Shown here piece after piece: positions 1 to 11,896 of a stretch of DNA of 64,000 bases. A model generated the notes under the pieces. That model was not told the DNA's origin. It saw nothing but the letters and a program-made list of their open reading frames with translations, and ran no database searches. The translations under genes and the position numbers were made by a program. How positions within the stretch are numbered: position 1 is the first letter of the stretch; every line of letters begins with the position of its first letter. Source of the stretch: Terana coerulea (lineage: Eukaryota; Basidiomycota; Agaricomycetes; Polyporales; Phanerochaetaceae); the NCBI GenBank assembly GCA_024811115.1, contig JAKOGH010000244.1, positions 124,001-188,000 on the forward strand. Direction: 5' to 3'.

Positions 1-1775
1 AAGCTCGCCGCGAGCTTGACCTGCACGACGCGCCGCGAGCCGAGGTGCCGCGCGAAGCGGTGCGAGCGCGCCATCTGCATCGCCCGCAGCGTGAGCCTGA
101 ACGCCGGCTTCGCGGCGTCGGCAGTCTTGACGCGCTCCATCCGCACGATCTGCTGGATCTTCCCGCCGTACCAGTTGTCCTCGCCCTCCCAGACACCCTG
201 GAGACCGAGCCCGCGGGTCTTGTTCTCGCAGATCGCCAGCTGCTCGCGGTCCAGCTCGGCCCTAGCGGAGCATACAATCAGCAAACGCGGCTATATGCGT
301 GTCGACGCAACCTACCAGAGCAGGTTTGCTGTTGCATTTGCACTGGAGGGCGCCTTGTGCGGTTGGTCGAGTATGACCGACGGAACGAGGGGGTAGTTGT
401 CAGCGTTCTTGCCGGCCAGCTTGCGCAGCTTGTCCTTTGTGACATCGTCCCAGGTCCACCGTCCATCAGACACGCCGCGTGCAATCTCGTACTGAACACC
501 CCATGCGATCCGCAACTCGTCGAACCACTGCTGAGCTTTGCTGTCATGCGATACAAGGAAAAATCCAGGCAGAGCTTTTTCAGTCGTGTCCGGCAGGGCA
601 CGTTCCTTCCCCTTCGTGTTGCTAGGCCCCGGGTCTGATATCGCCGTTCGAAGGCCAGCGCTGAGGTCGCGTAAGATTCTGATTCACAAGCTCGCTAAGC
701 TGTGAGATGACGCACCGAGGTATACTTGGCCCAGCGATCTTCGACATCTTGGGCTCCGGACCAGGTAGGTCAAAGTCATCGTCAAACTCCACTGCACGTC
801 GCTTGCCGAGCACGACCGTCGAGCTACTGTCGGTCTGGACCGAGGAGAAGGAGGTTCTTGAGGATCGCGACGAGAAGATGGTGGACTCCGAGGACTGGGT
901 AGAATTGCTGGAGGTTAGTGATGTTCTGGACGTGCTTGGGGAGTGGGTGCTGGACGAGGCAACCGTCGTTTGTGTCTGTGTTGGTGATGGCGGGTCCGGC
1001 TCGATGGCATCGTCCTCACAAGCTCGTTCGAGCTCTGACCATATTGTCAATTGGTTCCCTCCTTAAAAGGTGAGGTAGCTGAGCGAGCACTCACGAGCTT
1101 CGACGAGCTCAGCTACACGGACGCACACAGCCCAAATTAGCAATCACTTCAAGTGCACCCCAGCATGCACACACGCACCTTCAGCCAGGTCCCCTCGTCA
1201 TAGTCGCCGAACATATCATATTCCTGCGACGACTGTCAATATAGCAATGCGACTCAATCAGCCTTTAGAGGAAACTATAGAGTGCGCCGGGCGGTACCGA
1301 TGATTTCGCCATGTCCGCGCGCCCGAGCGGTTTCGCGGTCGACACAGATCTGGGAGATGATGACGCTGCAACGCGGTGGGAAACAGCTGCGAGCAACTCG
1401 TTTGGTTCAGGGTCCTCGAGAAACGGATCTGCTTAACGCAATCAGCTTCGGGCGGCGGGATCTCGGGGCACGTATAGGGTTGCAGACGCACTCTCAGCCG
1501 GGTCTGAATGCTCCTGGATCCAGTTCTCTACTTCTTCGCGGCTCACAGGGGCGCGATTGGGGACTTTTGTGTTCGAGGGGACATGTCAGCGACGCGAATG
1601 GCGCGGCGAGAGAATTGCCGCACGCACCTGAACCTGCCCGCCCGCTGTCCGACTCCCATTTCTCGAACATCTCATCGTAGAGCATCTGCGTCGAGGGGCC
1701 TATCTCGTCGTTGTCCGAGTTCCACTCATCGTTCTCCGAAGGTGGGAGGTCAACTGCATATTGGTCTGAAGGCAT
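1..1775 (-). CDS. RNA-dependent RNA polymerase (RNAi pathway), N-terminal part, truncated by the window edge
   Basis: Eukaryotic RdRPs copy single-stranded RNA into dsRNA for quelling and siRNA production. My eight-exon model is 1775-1628, 1563-1492, 1428-1298, 1232-1179, 1107-1095, 1034-716, 660-316 and 261-1, and phases agree at every junction. The first about 250 residues are acidic and Ser/Thr-rich (for example FDDDFDLPGPEP). Then comes RdRP-like sequence: WGVQYEIARGVSDGRWTWDD, KLRKLAGKNAD, NWYGGKIQQIVRMERV and MARSHRFARHLGSRRVVQV. The catalytic double-psi beta-barrel lies beyond base 1. Introns 262-315, 661-715 and 1035-1094 are clear. The 13-nt exon and the exons upstream of it are inferred from splice consensus and phase. 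Start ATG at 1775 is the first in frame. An alternative ATG near 1900 opens a signal-peptide-like run but does not join in frame. A two-gene reading split near 1215-1265 cannot be excluded. Confidence 0.74.
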
Positions 1776-2014
1776 CAATTCAAGAAAGGGACATGGAGGC
1801 GCGGGAGAGCGAACTGCTTCCGCGATCGTGTAGACATGGGCGTGATGGCGGGCGTTTGTGACCGTGACGGTAACGCGGCGGCCAGACTCATGAAGAAGAG
1901 GAATCGAATAGAACCCATAGTGACTATTTCTAAACACCACCGATATTAAGTACAAGCATGCCGTACAGTAGTATGATCAAGCACAGATCCCCAAAAATAG
2001 ATAAAAGCTGAAGA

Positions 2015-3963
2015 CTACCACATATGCGTGCTGCTCGGCGGCATCCGTCTTGCTTGTCGCAGCATGGCAATATTTGAAGTCATACTCGACCACTACGAAG
2101 CGAAGTCAGCCGCACATCTTAGGCAGAAGCCGCGAGCACAAGCACTCACTCCGTTTCCAATCAACACCTGCGCGCGCTCGCCAATGAGCATGTCCATCGT
2201 ATGCGACGTGTACTTTTGCTCGGGCGTGAGCACCATGTCCCTGCTGCCCGCGATCAGGTCCCAGTGCCCCGCCTGGCGCAGTGCCGCCTTCAGCTCCGCG
2301 AGCCACTCGCGGTCGCCGTTCGACATGACGTAGATGTTCCGCAGGCCCTCGCCCGCGGGCGTGCGCCGCACGTGCTCGACCTTCTCCACGATCTGCGCGA
2401 CCGTCGGCAGGCAGCGGCGCAGGTACACCGCCATCCGCTCCTCCTCCTCGCCCTGCGGCGGCGCCCACGGGTCCGGGAAGTCCGGGAAGGAGTTGTACGC
2501 GTTGAAGCCGGCGCCCCAGTGCCCGAGGTTGACGCAGTGCTCGAGGAAGTCGCCGCGGCGGATGTGCAGCGCGAGCAGGCCGTCGAGCTGCCGGTACGGG
2601 TCGACGCAGTTGAGGCACGAGGGGCGGTCGCGTAGGGCGCGATGAGCGGCTTGGGCGAGAACAGGTGCCGGTTGGCCTCGAACGCTTCGTGTGCGGGCGT
2701 GCCCCAGCCGAAGAGCTGCAGTATCGGGGACGGCGAGAGCGTGGGCCAAACTGGCAGGATCTCTGTCGGCTGCCCGAACATGCTACAGGCGTGATCAGAA
2801 TCCCTGCACGCATGAGCGTCTCATTACCGGACGTACAAAATGTGGAAGATGCTCCCTGAGTGTCGTTCGACCTCCAGGCATGGGTCGTCAATCTTCTTGA
2901 TATAGTCAACATACGTGTCTAGGATCTGTCGTGCGGTCGCTCCATCACCATGCAGCTTCCGAATCTCGTCCGCCCGTATGATGGTTCTGTTCGGACATAT
3001 CTCATCCCAGTATTCCTTTACGACAGCTCGCGGCGTAGAATCGCCGTCCCCAAATGGACCACCAACAATTGGTCCTGGAGAAACGGTCAGCTGCCAGCTC
3101 GGCGAAGCTATGTGCGCCCTTGCCTGATATCAATGCGGAGAGAGGTATTCTGGAAGGAATCTTTATTCCATTCCACTCTGCATAGTCTCCACCGTCGCGG
3201 TCCCATGTAAAGTTATCAAAAACGTATCTGTGAATGATGATCAGCCACTTGTCCCAAAGGATGCATCCGAGCCGTTGTACATAGCAAACACCTTCAGAGG
3301 TAGCTGTTACGCTGGCCGATCTTTCTGAAGCTTAGGGCCCAGTGAGAGCACGAATAGGCCATATAGCCCTGCCAGTTCCATACATTGCCAGGTCTGCCCT
3401 CATCTGCCAGGCGGCAGGCAAGCAGCAAAAGGCTCAAAAGTTACAAAGTAAGGGTACTCACGATCGTCCGGTTTCGTAAACAAGCTGAGCATTAAGAATC
3501 ATGTCCTGCATAAAGTTCCCATATCCAGAGTCTATAAATGGGTTTAATTAACAATCTTGAAACCCATGGCAGCACAATACCCACTTTGTACGTGGTTTGC
3601 AACCCACAGATATTTTCTGCCGCCAGCAAACGGACGTCGCGGATCGTGCTGCGGGAGCGCGAGCTCTTCGCGGTGCCATTCCGGATAGAGCGGCGGGAGC
3701 GGCACCTCCACCTCCACTTCCGGCTCAGGTGCCACCTGCGCCACCGGCTCGTTCTGCACGGCCCGGAACGACACCAGATACAGCAGCACGAGCCCGGCGG
3801 CGGCGAGCAGCGCGCCCCGAGCGCGAGCCAGCGCCGCTTCAGGACGCGCTGCACGCGCACGAGCAGCGGCGCCTGCTTCGCCACGCCGTACTCCGAGGTG
3901 GGCAGGACGTCGTAGTGGGCGGAGCGCGCCGGCGGGCCTGGTGCCGAAGTACGTGCCGAACAT
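2015..3963 (-). CDS. CigA-type / GDP-fucose O-fucosyltransferase-like type II membrane protein, paralog 1
   Basis: Probable Golgi glycosyltransferase of the fungal CigA/O-fucosyltransferase-like group; acceptor unknown. Exons: 3963-3585, 3531-3462, 3227-3124, 3074-2837, 2782-2150, 2092-2015. An N-terminal cytosolic tail with YDVLPTSEYG precedes one membrane segment (ALLAAAGLVLLYLVSF), then a luminal stem and catalytic region. Visible motifs: SGYGNFMQDMI, YVFDNFTWDRDGGDY, GPIVGGPFGDGDSTPRA, the nucleotide-sugar-type LLALHIRRGDF, YVMSNGDREWL, MVLTPEQKYTSHTMDMLIG, and a C-terminal WSSMTSNIAMLR. The intron at 3075-3123 starts with GC (CAG|GCAAGG), not GT. Three single-base shifts break the frame: about 3920 and 3815 (mutually compensating) and about 2621-2625, all at G/C runs. 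They are probably sequence errors, but a decaying gene is possible. Paralog 2 lies just upstream on the same strand. Confidence 0.8.
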
Positions 3964-5022
3964 GGGGCGGAAATTTCAAGAAGGGGAGGGCGAGATGGGC
4001 GTGCGTTGGGCTTTATACATCCTGTGTTCGGTTTGATCGTTCCGCGCAGGCAGAGACGTTGCGCGTCTCTCTGACTGCGCGCGCCAACGCGGAGCGCGGT
4101 TCGGCTCTTCGGCACTTCCCCATCAGTCCTCTGTTGATTGTTGCGGCAGTGCACTGGCTTGGCTCAATCGTGCCGTGACGGTTTCTGTCACCTCGCCGCG
4201 GTCCCGTTCACACAGCGTTTGAAGGTCGTCAGACAGGAGATGTTCTGCCTTGTAGTGAACCTCCTGTAAAATATCGCAAAAGGATGATATTCACGCCAGG
4301 AATTAACATACAGGTCCGCGAGGCAGTGATGCCCGTTAGTATGAGGCAGTCGCACAGCCCGCTTCAGTTCTACTGAGTCCGCGCAGCGTGACAGCTGATA
4401 CCAAGGTCATTGTGGCTCATCACAGCCATTACAAACCTTATTCCACGCTTCTTGAACGCAATCTTGACGCCTTGACGTCCAGGTACGCGTCTCTTCACAG
4501 CCGCATAGGCGACCCTTGGCCGTTCACCTCAGACGCAACATGCTCCCAAACATCCATCGTCCTTACATGTACACAAGACATCGCAAACCAAGCTGCTCCC
4601 GCGTGGATCACAGAGCCAGAAGTTACGCACAATCACAGCTTGATGAAATTATCATAGATATATATGTACACTGGCCTGGTCAGATACTTACGAGATTCAA
4701 CTTTAGTATGCCCCATGGGTACATGACGACACGTTGAGATGGACATATCCCCATTAAAACCTTATACAGTACGAATTAGCGTTCCCCGTTTCCCACCGGT
4801 ACCCGTCACATCATATATTACACAGAACGCCGCAAGGCAAGCAATTCAGCATCGCATGCCTGCAGGCGAAGTCAGATGGCAGCAACCGGTGCGGCATGCC
4901 CCGGATACTGATCCCCTTGCCCTACAGCCCGTGCACATCGGATACGCATGTAAGCATCTGCACGGCTCGGCGGCGTCGCGTGTGGGGCGTAGCAGCACTG
5001 CGGTCTATTGCGGCCTGCAGCG
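3964..5022. other. Intergenic spacer between the tandem O-fucosyltransferase-like paralogs
   Basis: No open reading frame here has recognisable domain content or splice structure. It holds the 5' flank of paralog 1 and the 3' flank of paralog 2. No repeat was recognised. Confidence 0.5.
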
Positions 5023-6828
5023 TTACCACATCCACGTCGTCTCTGGGTGGAAACCCCTCACCATCCGAAGCATGGCAATGTTGGATGTCATGCTCGAGAA
5101 CTGCAACAGATGCGTGGATATTGGAACATGATGAGTCCACGTTCAGCATGTACGGAGACAACGGCGGACGTACCCCGGTCCCGATGAAGACCTGCGCCCG
5201 CTGGCCGACGAGCATGTCCATGCTCTGCGACACGTACTTCTGCTCGGGCGTGAGCACCATGTCGCGGCTCGTCGCGATCATATCCCAGCTGCCCGAATGC
5301 CGCAGCGCCGCCGTGAGCTCGTCGGCCCACGCCTCCTCGCCGTTCGTCATGATGTAGATGCGGCGGAGCGCGTCGCCGCCAGGCGCAGACGCGCGCACCT
5401 CCTCCACACGCTTGACGACCTGCGCGATGCCTGGCACGCACCGCCGCAGGTACACGAGCATGTTCTCTTCCGCAGAGCCTTCGGGCTTGACCCATGGGTC
5501 CGGGAGAGCGTCGAAGCGGTTGAACGCGTTGAAGTTCGCGCCCCAGTGGCATAGATTCGGACAGTGGTCGAGGAAGTCGCCGCGGCGCAGGTGCAGCGCG
5601 AGCAGACCGTCGAGCTGCGTGTACGGGTCTACGCAGTGCGGGCAGGCGGCGCTCGGAACGTAGGCCGCCGTGCGTGGCGGGGGCGAGAAGAGGGCGCGGT
5701 TCACCTCGAAGGCGCCATGGGCCAGTGTGGACCAACCGAACAGCCGGAGGATGGGCGACTCTGACAGACTCGGCCATACGGGCATCATCTCGTGCTTCGT
5801 GCCAAACATGCTACCCGGACATAGCGAAGGTGTAAGAGCTGGAGGCCTCGGCGGAGAACGAGGCATGACTCACAAAATATGGAATATACTGCCGGAATTT
5901 CCGGGGACCTCGACACAAGGGTCATCAATCTTGCTCAAGTATTCAATCCATGTTTCTTCGATCGTCAGCGCGTTCTGACCTTCGCCATGAATTTTCCGGA
6001 CTTCGTCAGCTCCTGACAAGCCTAGGGTTCGGGCAGATCTTGTCCCAGTACGTTTTGGAAATGGCCCGCGGGGTAAGATCTCCGTCAGGGAAGGGTCCTC
6101 CAGCAATGGGACCTAGTTGAACAAAATATCATTACCAGACCCACAGTAGTGGACAGAGTTAAATGCCTGATATTATTGCAGAAAGGGGTATCCGTGACGG
6201 GATCCATTTCTTGTGTTCGAACTTAGAGTAAGCTGGGCCGTCCTTGTCCCAAGTATAGTCGTCAAATACATGACTGCGAGCAAGGTTAGCTCACAATGTA
6301 GCATCAAAGCTTTTCTACGCACGTTCGTCCAGTACGATACGTTAGATGCGCGGTCATCACCATGTCCTGCATGAAGTTTCCCCATCCCGACCCTGCCCCA
6401 AGTCAGCTGTGGGCATACACGGACCCGACGCAAGAGTACACACGCACAGGAGGTGTGGCTCGCCACCCACAGGTACTTTGCCCGTTCGCGAACGGGTCGG
6501 GGACGTGGTGCTGCGGCAGCGCGAGCTCGGCCGCGCGGAACTCGGGGTACAGCGGCGGGAGCGGCTTGGGCCCGAATATGCGCGCCATCGGCACCGTCCG
6601 CCAGAGCCACGGGTTCTGCAGCACCCACACCAGCAGCCACACGCACCCCGCGAGGCCGGCGAGGGCGCTGAGCACCAGCTTGAGCACGCCACGGCGCGTC
6701 CGCCCTGCGCGCGTCGGGCTCGTCGGCTTCCATTCAGCGTCACGGCTCGCGCCCCATTCGGAGGTCGGCAGCAGGTCGTACGCCGCGTCGGGTCTGCGGA
6801 CAAAGGCACCCCGGAGTCGGCGCAGCAT
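5023..6828 (-). CDS. CigA-type / GDP-fucose O-fucosyltransferase-like type II membrane protein, paralog 2
   Basis: Tandem paralog of the 2015-3963 gene, with the same predicted Golgi role. Exons: 6828-6448, 6392-6323, 6273-6167, 6112-5874, 5810-5174, 5100-5023. Lengths are 381/70/107/239/637/78 nt against 379/70/104/238/633/78 in paralog 1. The tail carries YDLLPTSEWG, the membrane segment is about LVLSALAGLAGCVWLLVWVL, and the stem has PLPPLYPEFRAAELALPQHH. Catalytic-region motifs: SGWGNFMQDMV, LLALHLRRGDFLDHC, IYIMTNGEEAW, LTPEQKYVSQSMDMLVGQRA, and the C-terminal FSSMTSNIAMLRMVRGFHPE. The intron 6113-6166 again starts with GC (CAG|GCATTT), at the same position as in paralog 1. Two one-base shifts are present: a lost base in the A run near 6475 and an extra base near 6012. 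Both are probably sequence errors. Confidence 0.8.
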
Positions 6829-7782
6829 CGACAGAGTGGTGGGAGGGGGTCAAGGGGTCAACCTAAGGGCGGAGGCAAGCCATGTACTGCGCGGTCTGCG
6901 CTGGCCGCGCCCCGCTCATATGTCGGGGGCAGGCGCCAGCTGCAGCCTGCAGGTCGCTTCGTGCACCGCCTGGCTATGATGCCGTAGCATTGTCTGAGTA
7001 GCCGACGTCCCATCATCCGGGTCTTCGTTCGGGGGATGGGACTGCGCATCCGGCGCGTCGTCTTCTGGACAAGGGTTTTTGCATTGCAGCGGGTGCTAGG
7101 CCGTCTATCGCGAGCTACGCTGAGCCTAGTTCAGCAGTCAGAGGACCAGGTGGGCGTTCGAACGCGGGGCGCGCTGAGAAGTCGGCAGAGTGGTGGTTCA
7201 AACCGAAGTACTTACCTTCCTTTCCTGGAGCGGCACAACGCAAGCGCTTAGGCTTCAATCAAGACCCGTGCGCGGGGCGCCGGTATTGACGCTCTTTCGT
7301 GCGCTTGGCAAACTCAGTTTATTACGAGGGTTGCGGTTCCAGGCCCCCATTGAGAGGGACAGCGAAGGTTGGCAAGGTGTTGCAAGCACGGGCTACGATC
7401 TCGCTCAAAACGAGTGGCGATGAAGTCCCACAAGCCCCCGTGTTTGAACGACTTCCACGATTTGTTACCAAGAGCATAGCAAGTATCCGAGTCGGCCGGT
7501 TGTGAAACGCACCAGTGGGTGGCACTCAGTACTCAGCTACTGTAATCGATGCAGAAAGCTCGAAACTCGTGTTTGTGTGCTTCGTGCTCCGCTAGTGAAC
7601 AGTCCCTGCTGCAAAGCTATTCTAGGCGAGCTAACATACCAGCCGGATCTCAGTCAAGATGGTCATCATTCCGTCACGTCACAAATACAGCAGGGGTAAA
7701 TACAGTCTATGAGGGTGGTTCATCAAATGCGAGAGAAAAGCGTCTATGCAGGTACTTGATAGTTCCAATAAAATACTCACCC
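6829..7782. other. Intergenic region between paralog 2 and the Rho GEF gene
   Basis: About 950 bp with no supported gene. It contains the 5' flank of the paralog 2 gene and the 3' flank of the Rho GEF gene. I looked for tRNA T-arm signatures and found none that fold. Confidence 0.5.
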
Positions 7783-10610
7783 TCACGCAACCTGGCTGGC
7801 CTGGCGCCCCAACAGCTCACTCAGCTTCCCCGCCGCCGCGCCCTGCCCCAGGTCCGCGCCATGTGACACGCTCATGCTGCTCTTCAGGTTCCCGAGCACG
7901 AGCGACCACCGCTTCGCCTTCCCCTCGCCCACCACGTTCGGCCGCGCCGTCACGGGCGTCGTGTGGATCGCGACCGCGGGCAGCGAGAAGCGCTTCCGCC
8001 GGCGCACCGTGTCCTCGCGGCGCGCCGCGCGCAGGGGGCTGCGCGGACTCGCGGGCAGGCTCAGCGGCGCGGCGGCGTCCTCGGGCGTGCTGACGACGCT
8101 CGCGGTGCCGAGCAGGTCGTGGCTCTCGTCCTCCTCGTCCTCGTCCAGGTCGTCCAGCCCGTACGCCGTCTCCTCGTTCCGGTGGCTGGCGCGCGACGCA
8201 GTGGGACTGTCGCCCACGGGCGACGCGCCGTCCTCCGGGCGGTCGTGGAAGTCTTCCAGGATCTGGATGTAGCTCCGCGGGCGGGACGGCGGCCTTGATG
8301 CGCACGGCGGGGACGTGCGGCGCTTCGGACGGCTCTCGCGAATTCAGCGGCATAGGAGGAAAGTGGACCTCGGCGCGCGAATGCGGACGCTTGAGGGGTC
8401 CACTTCGATCGCCATGAGGACGGACGGAGAGTGGTGGAGGCTGTCTTCGAGAAGCAACGAAGGCATGGATCTCAAGCCCCGAGAGCGTCAAATGTGAGAT
8501 GGTGGCCGTAGCTGGGGCGTGCTGAGGATTCGGACTGAGGATCGGGAATACTGTGTCATAGCAAGCGTCGCATGCACGCGCCGACTTGTGGCCGTGTTTC
8601 GAGTTCCCAGAATCCACTATGAAGAATGTCTACACATACAAGGTCAGTAAACCTTCTGCAAGCGCGCGAGCACGAGCACACTCACCTTCGTAGAACAGCT
8701 GTGGCAGACGCAGCGCCCACACAACCTACAGTGATGCCTCCGCCGCCGCCACCCGAACGTGCGCCCACACCGCATGCAGCTCTCCGTCTTGCTGTCCGGG
8801 ATCCACACCGCGGGCACAAAGTGCTCCACGCCGCCCCGCTTCGGCTGGTTCGGCTCCTCGTCCGGCGCGTACGGCAGCGCCTGCAGCGCGTGCCGGAGAT
8901 GGTTCGTCGACGCGGACGAGGTCAGCGTCGTGTTCGGGTGCATCACCGTCAGCGACACGAGCAGCGACGCCTTCGCGCTCCGCACCGCCGCGACCCACTC
9001 GTCGCGCTCCTCGGGCGAGCTCGCGTACACCGCGAAGGACTTCCGGGGGCTGAGCACCTCGAAGCGCAGCTCTTCGTTCGGGTCGCCCGGCGCGCCGAGC
9101 ACGACCTCGAGGTCGACGAGGTCGACGTGCCCCTTGTACGCCCAGCGCTCTTCGCCGCCGTGGCTGGACATCCGCTTCTTGGCCGCCTTGCTGAGCCGCT
9201 TCCTGAGGCCCCCGGTTCCCCTTCCTCGAGCGCCGCCTGCGTAGGCAGGTCGGCGTCGCTCTGCTGCGCGACCGCGCGAGCGTGGGCCGTTGTGGGCTGG
9301 GCGGCGGAGACAGCAGCTCCCACTTCTGCACGCGGTCGAGCTCGTCGACCTTGTCCGCGCTCTGCAGCCAGATGACGCAGTCTGAGAAGAGCAGGAACTC
9401 GCGCTCCTTGGGAGAAGAGCCCACAACTTGGAAGAGGAGACCGCGTTTGAGAAACGTGCGCCCTGGGGTGATGAGCTGGAACGGGAGACCAGCCGTGCTC
9501 CGTTGTATCGCCAGTAATGACAATGTTTGTGCATGGGTGTGCAGCGAAGCATTCAGGGAGTCCGTAACTATGACGCGTCGTCAGGTACGCATGCATTGAG
9601 ACATTGCGAAGTGTGAACGTACTCTTCGATACAAGGGTATGCGCCGCGACCAAGGATGTAAATTCCATGTCATCTTGAGCTGTGCAGCTTATGAGCTCCT
9701 TTAGCAGTAGGAGGTATCTTGGGCACCTCTGGACGATGGTGAGAAGCCAATCGCGGAACTTCAGCTTGCCGCATCGAGGATCCGCTTCTTGAGTAGCCAT
9801 GAACGTTGCAAAGTTGGCATGCTTGGACTGCAGTGTGGTGTATGATGAGAGAGCATCGCCGAATGATGAGACGAAAGGGGTATAGAGAGACAAATATGGG
9901 AAGTGCGAGAGCAGGATAGGGGAGATGGGTCCAAAGTCGTCACCGTTGAGACTCGAGGTAGATGCGTTGATGAGTGCGGATAATGATGAGTAGAAGGAGC
10001 GGTGTAAGTTCCATATGTCGATGAAATTAGCAAAGACTGAGGTAAGTTCAGCTCGGTCCAAGAGTTGGTTAGGCGTGTCCAAGGAAGCAATTATGGGAGT
10101 AAGGAAGTGCTGCCAGAGGTTAGACACGTGCAACCGTATAAAACGCGTGATGCTCACCGAATATATCAGTTCCAATCCATCAACATAAGTTCGTTCGGTT
10201 TCATAAAGTTCGTGAATTACTTTGCGTCTTTTCGCCTCCCTCTGCTCATCCAGCACCAAAGACTTCACCTCTTTTCTCCGGTTATTGCGATAGCGGGGTT
10301 CAGCAGAAGACCCCCGAGGCTTGTGGCCCCTGGATGGCCCCTTACTAACAGGACTTGTAGGCGCGCCAGGGATGGGTGGGCCTTCCGGGATGGAGTCGTA
10401 TGAGATCGTGCTCACGATGGACTGTCGCTGAGCAGCGAGGTTCGGGACAGACGGCAGGGATATTCTGCGGAAAGGGAGGTGCGTCGGCGGTATCGGTGGC
10501 CCTTCGTGCACGGCGGGCTTGCTGCCGTCGACGGTGGGGAAGTCGACCATGGCATGGCCGCGGGTCTCTAGCACGGCGAAGCAGGAGAACGGACGGCGGC
10601 GAATACGCAT
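7783..10610 (-). CDS. Rho guanine nucleotide exchange factor with DH, PH and FYVE domains (FGD-like)
   Basis: Predicted activator of a Rho-family GTPase (Cdc42/Rho) acting on PI3P-bearing membranes. Order from the start ATG at 10610: a proline-rich head (GPPIPPTHLPF, GPPIPGAPTSP), a DH domain (KVIHELYETERTYVDGLELI to CPRYLLLLKELI), a PH domain (GRTFLKRGLLFQVV, EFLLFSDCVIWL) extending into GHVDLVDLEVVLG and RDEWVAAVRSAKA, then a FYVE finger with paired cysteines (CMRCGRTFGWRRRRHHCRLC, CVCHSC, CDACYD). An acidic tail ends in SELLGRQASQVA. Introns: 10110-10157, 9568-9622 and 8630-8685. The 48-nt first intron is in frame and stop-free, so its retention would still be translated. One-base shifts near 9303, 9211 and 8280 interrupt the PH insert and the tail at G/C runs and are probably errors. 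Confidence 0.85.
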
Positions 10611-11896
10611 GTCAGCCGCGGCGCGCAGGGGCTGACGAGAGCGGGCGGGGGCGGCTCACCTGTGGCCATGGTCGTGTATAAAAAGCGGAAGTGCGCGCAA
10701 ATTGGCAGCCCCTTGTGCTGAGGCTGCCTCGGGTAGAGCGGATGGCCGTCCCAAAACGGAAAGCGCGCCGATCGCATGCCTGCCATGGCATCGGCTGCAC
10801 CGACCGCGCAACCCTAAACAGGCAATTCTCGCCATTCATACCGTCAACACAAAAAGTCGGGCTTTATTGCAAGTACGGCTATACTAAAAGATAACTAAAA
10901 CATAGTGCTGGAAGCTACCCAAATAGCGGAGAGAGCATTCAGGCTGTTTATTCCGCAAACATGCGGGCAGAAAGCGTTGATTCCTCAAGTTTATTCTGGG
11001 ACCGTCCGGAGTACCAAGCCGGGGTCGGGAATGGACTCAAGGATGCACAGAGTCACAGGTCGCTGCGGCATGAATATATTGTACGGTCATCGGCATAGTA
11101 GCGGTGCATGGTTTCCTTAGACAGTCTTCAAGGTGCGCGGGGTACTGGAGGCACTACATAATAGCATACACCCACATCTTACTCCATCTCGGCTCTCTTA
11201 CCTGGTCTATCCCCGAATTCTGGCCCTATAGCGACTCTCTCGCCCCCGCCCTGATTGCGACAGCTTGGCTATAGAGGTCTGGCAACCTAAACCTGAGGAT
11301 GCTCATTGCTCAGATACTTTCAGGTATAGCGAGAGCGTGGGAACGTAGCGATCTCATTCTCGCAACAACATACGAGCGCCCACCGAAGGCAGGGCCCAGG
11401 CCTTCGTCCAGACCAGGGGTCTGTCAAGGGGCAGGGGGAACAGTCTGGAAGCAGACATCGACGTGAAATCGTTCCGTAGTCCCGTCTCGGGGAGCAACTC
11501 CTTCTCTCTTTCGTACCACCACCATCTATCTGTCCACACTCAGCCAGGGCGCGGAGTCTTGCCAAATGCTTGCTTGCTATGTACAAAAATACAGTACAAA
11601 TACACAATATTACCGACAGAGTATGAAGATGCGGAAGAGGAGAGGGAACAACTATGAGGATGGTATGTAGATGGCACCTGAATAATGCGGGAGAATAGAG
11701 GAGAATAATGGGTGGTACGTAAGAGAGCAAAGACGGAGGGGACAATATTATATGAGGAGCGAGGGATCGAGTTGGGCAGCAGCGAATGTCCGCGCGATAA
11801 AGAGCAGAGATGATAGCAGGGAGGGCGGCGAGACGGAGGTGGTCGTATCGACGGGTCCCGAGGTGAGTGTTTGGTATATGCGACTTGTGGTCGCTG
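10611..11896. other. Intergenic region upstream of the Rho GEF gene
   Basis: The only ORFs are low-complexity with no domains or convincing splicing. A TATAAAA-like string sits on the + strand near 10677, but no plus-strand gene follows it. Confidence 0.45.

Noticed and set aside
1265..1775. Separate hypothetical gene upstream of the RdRP
   Set aside because: A phase-0 intron (1233-1297) joins it in frame to the RdRP exons, so one gene is the simpler model. It stays an alternative.
2106..2912. Arg/Pro-rich alternative frames over the O-fucosyltransferase-like genes
   Set aside because: They are shadows of GC-rich coding sequence; the frame with HIRRGDF and EQKY motifs is the real one.
7140..7230. 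Possible tRNA because of GGTTCAAACC and GTTCGAACG strings
   Set aside because: No matching acceptor, D-arm or anticodon stem could be folded around either string.
11320..11745. 141-codon minus-strand frame
   Set aside because: Hydrophobic and cysteine-rich by chance; no homology, splice sites or start context.
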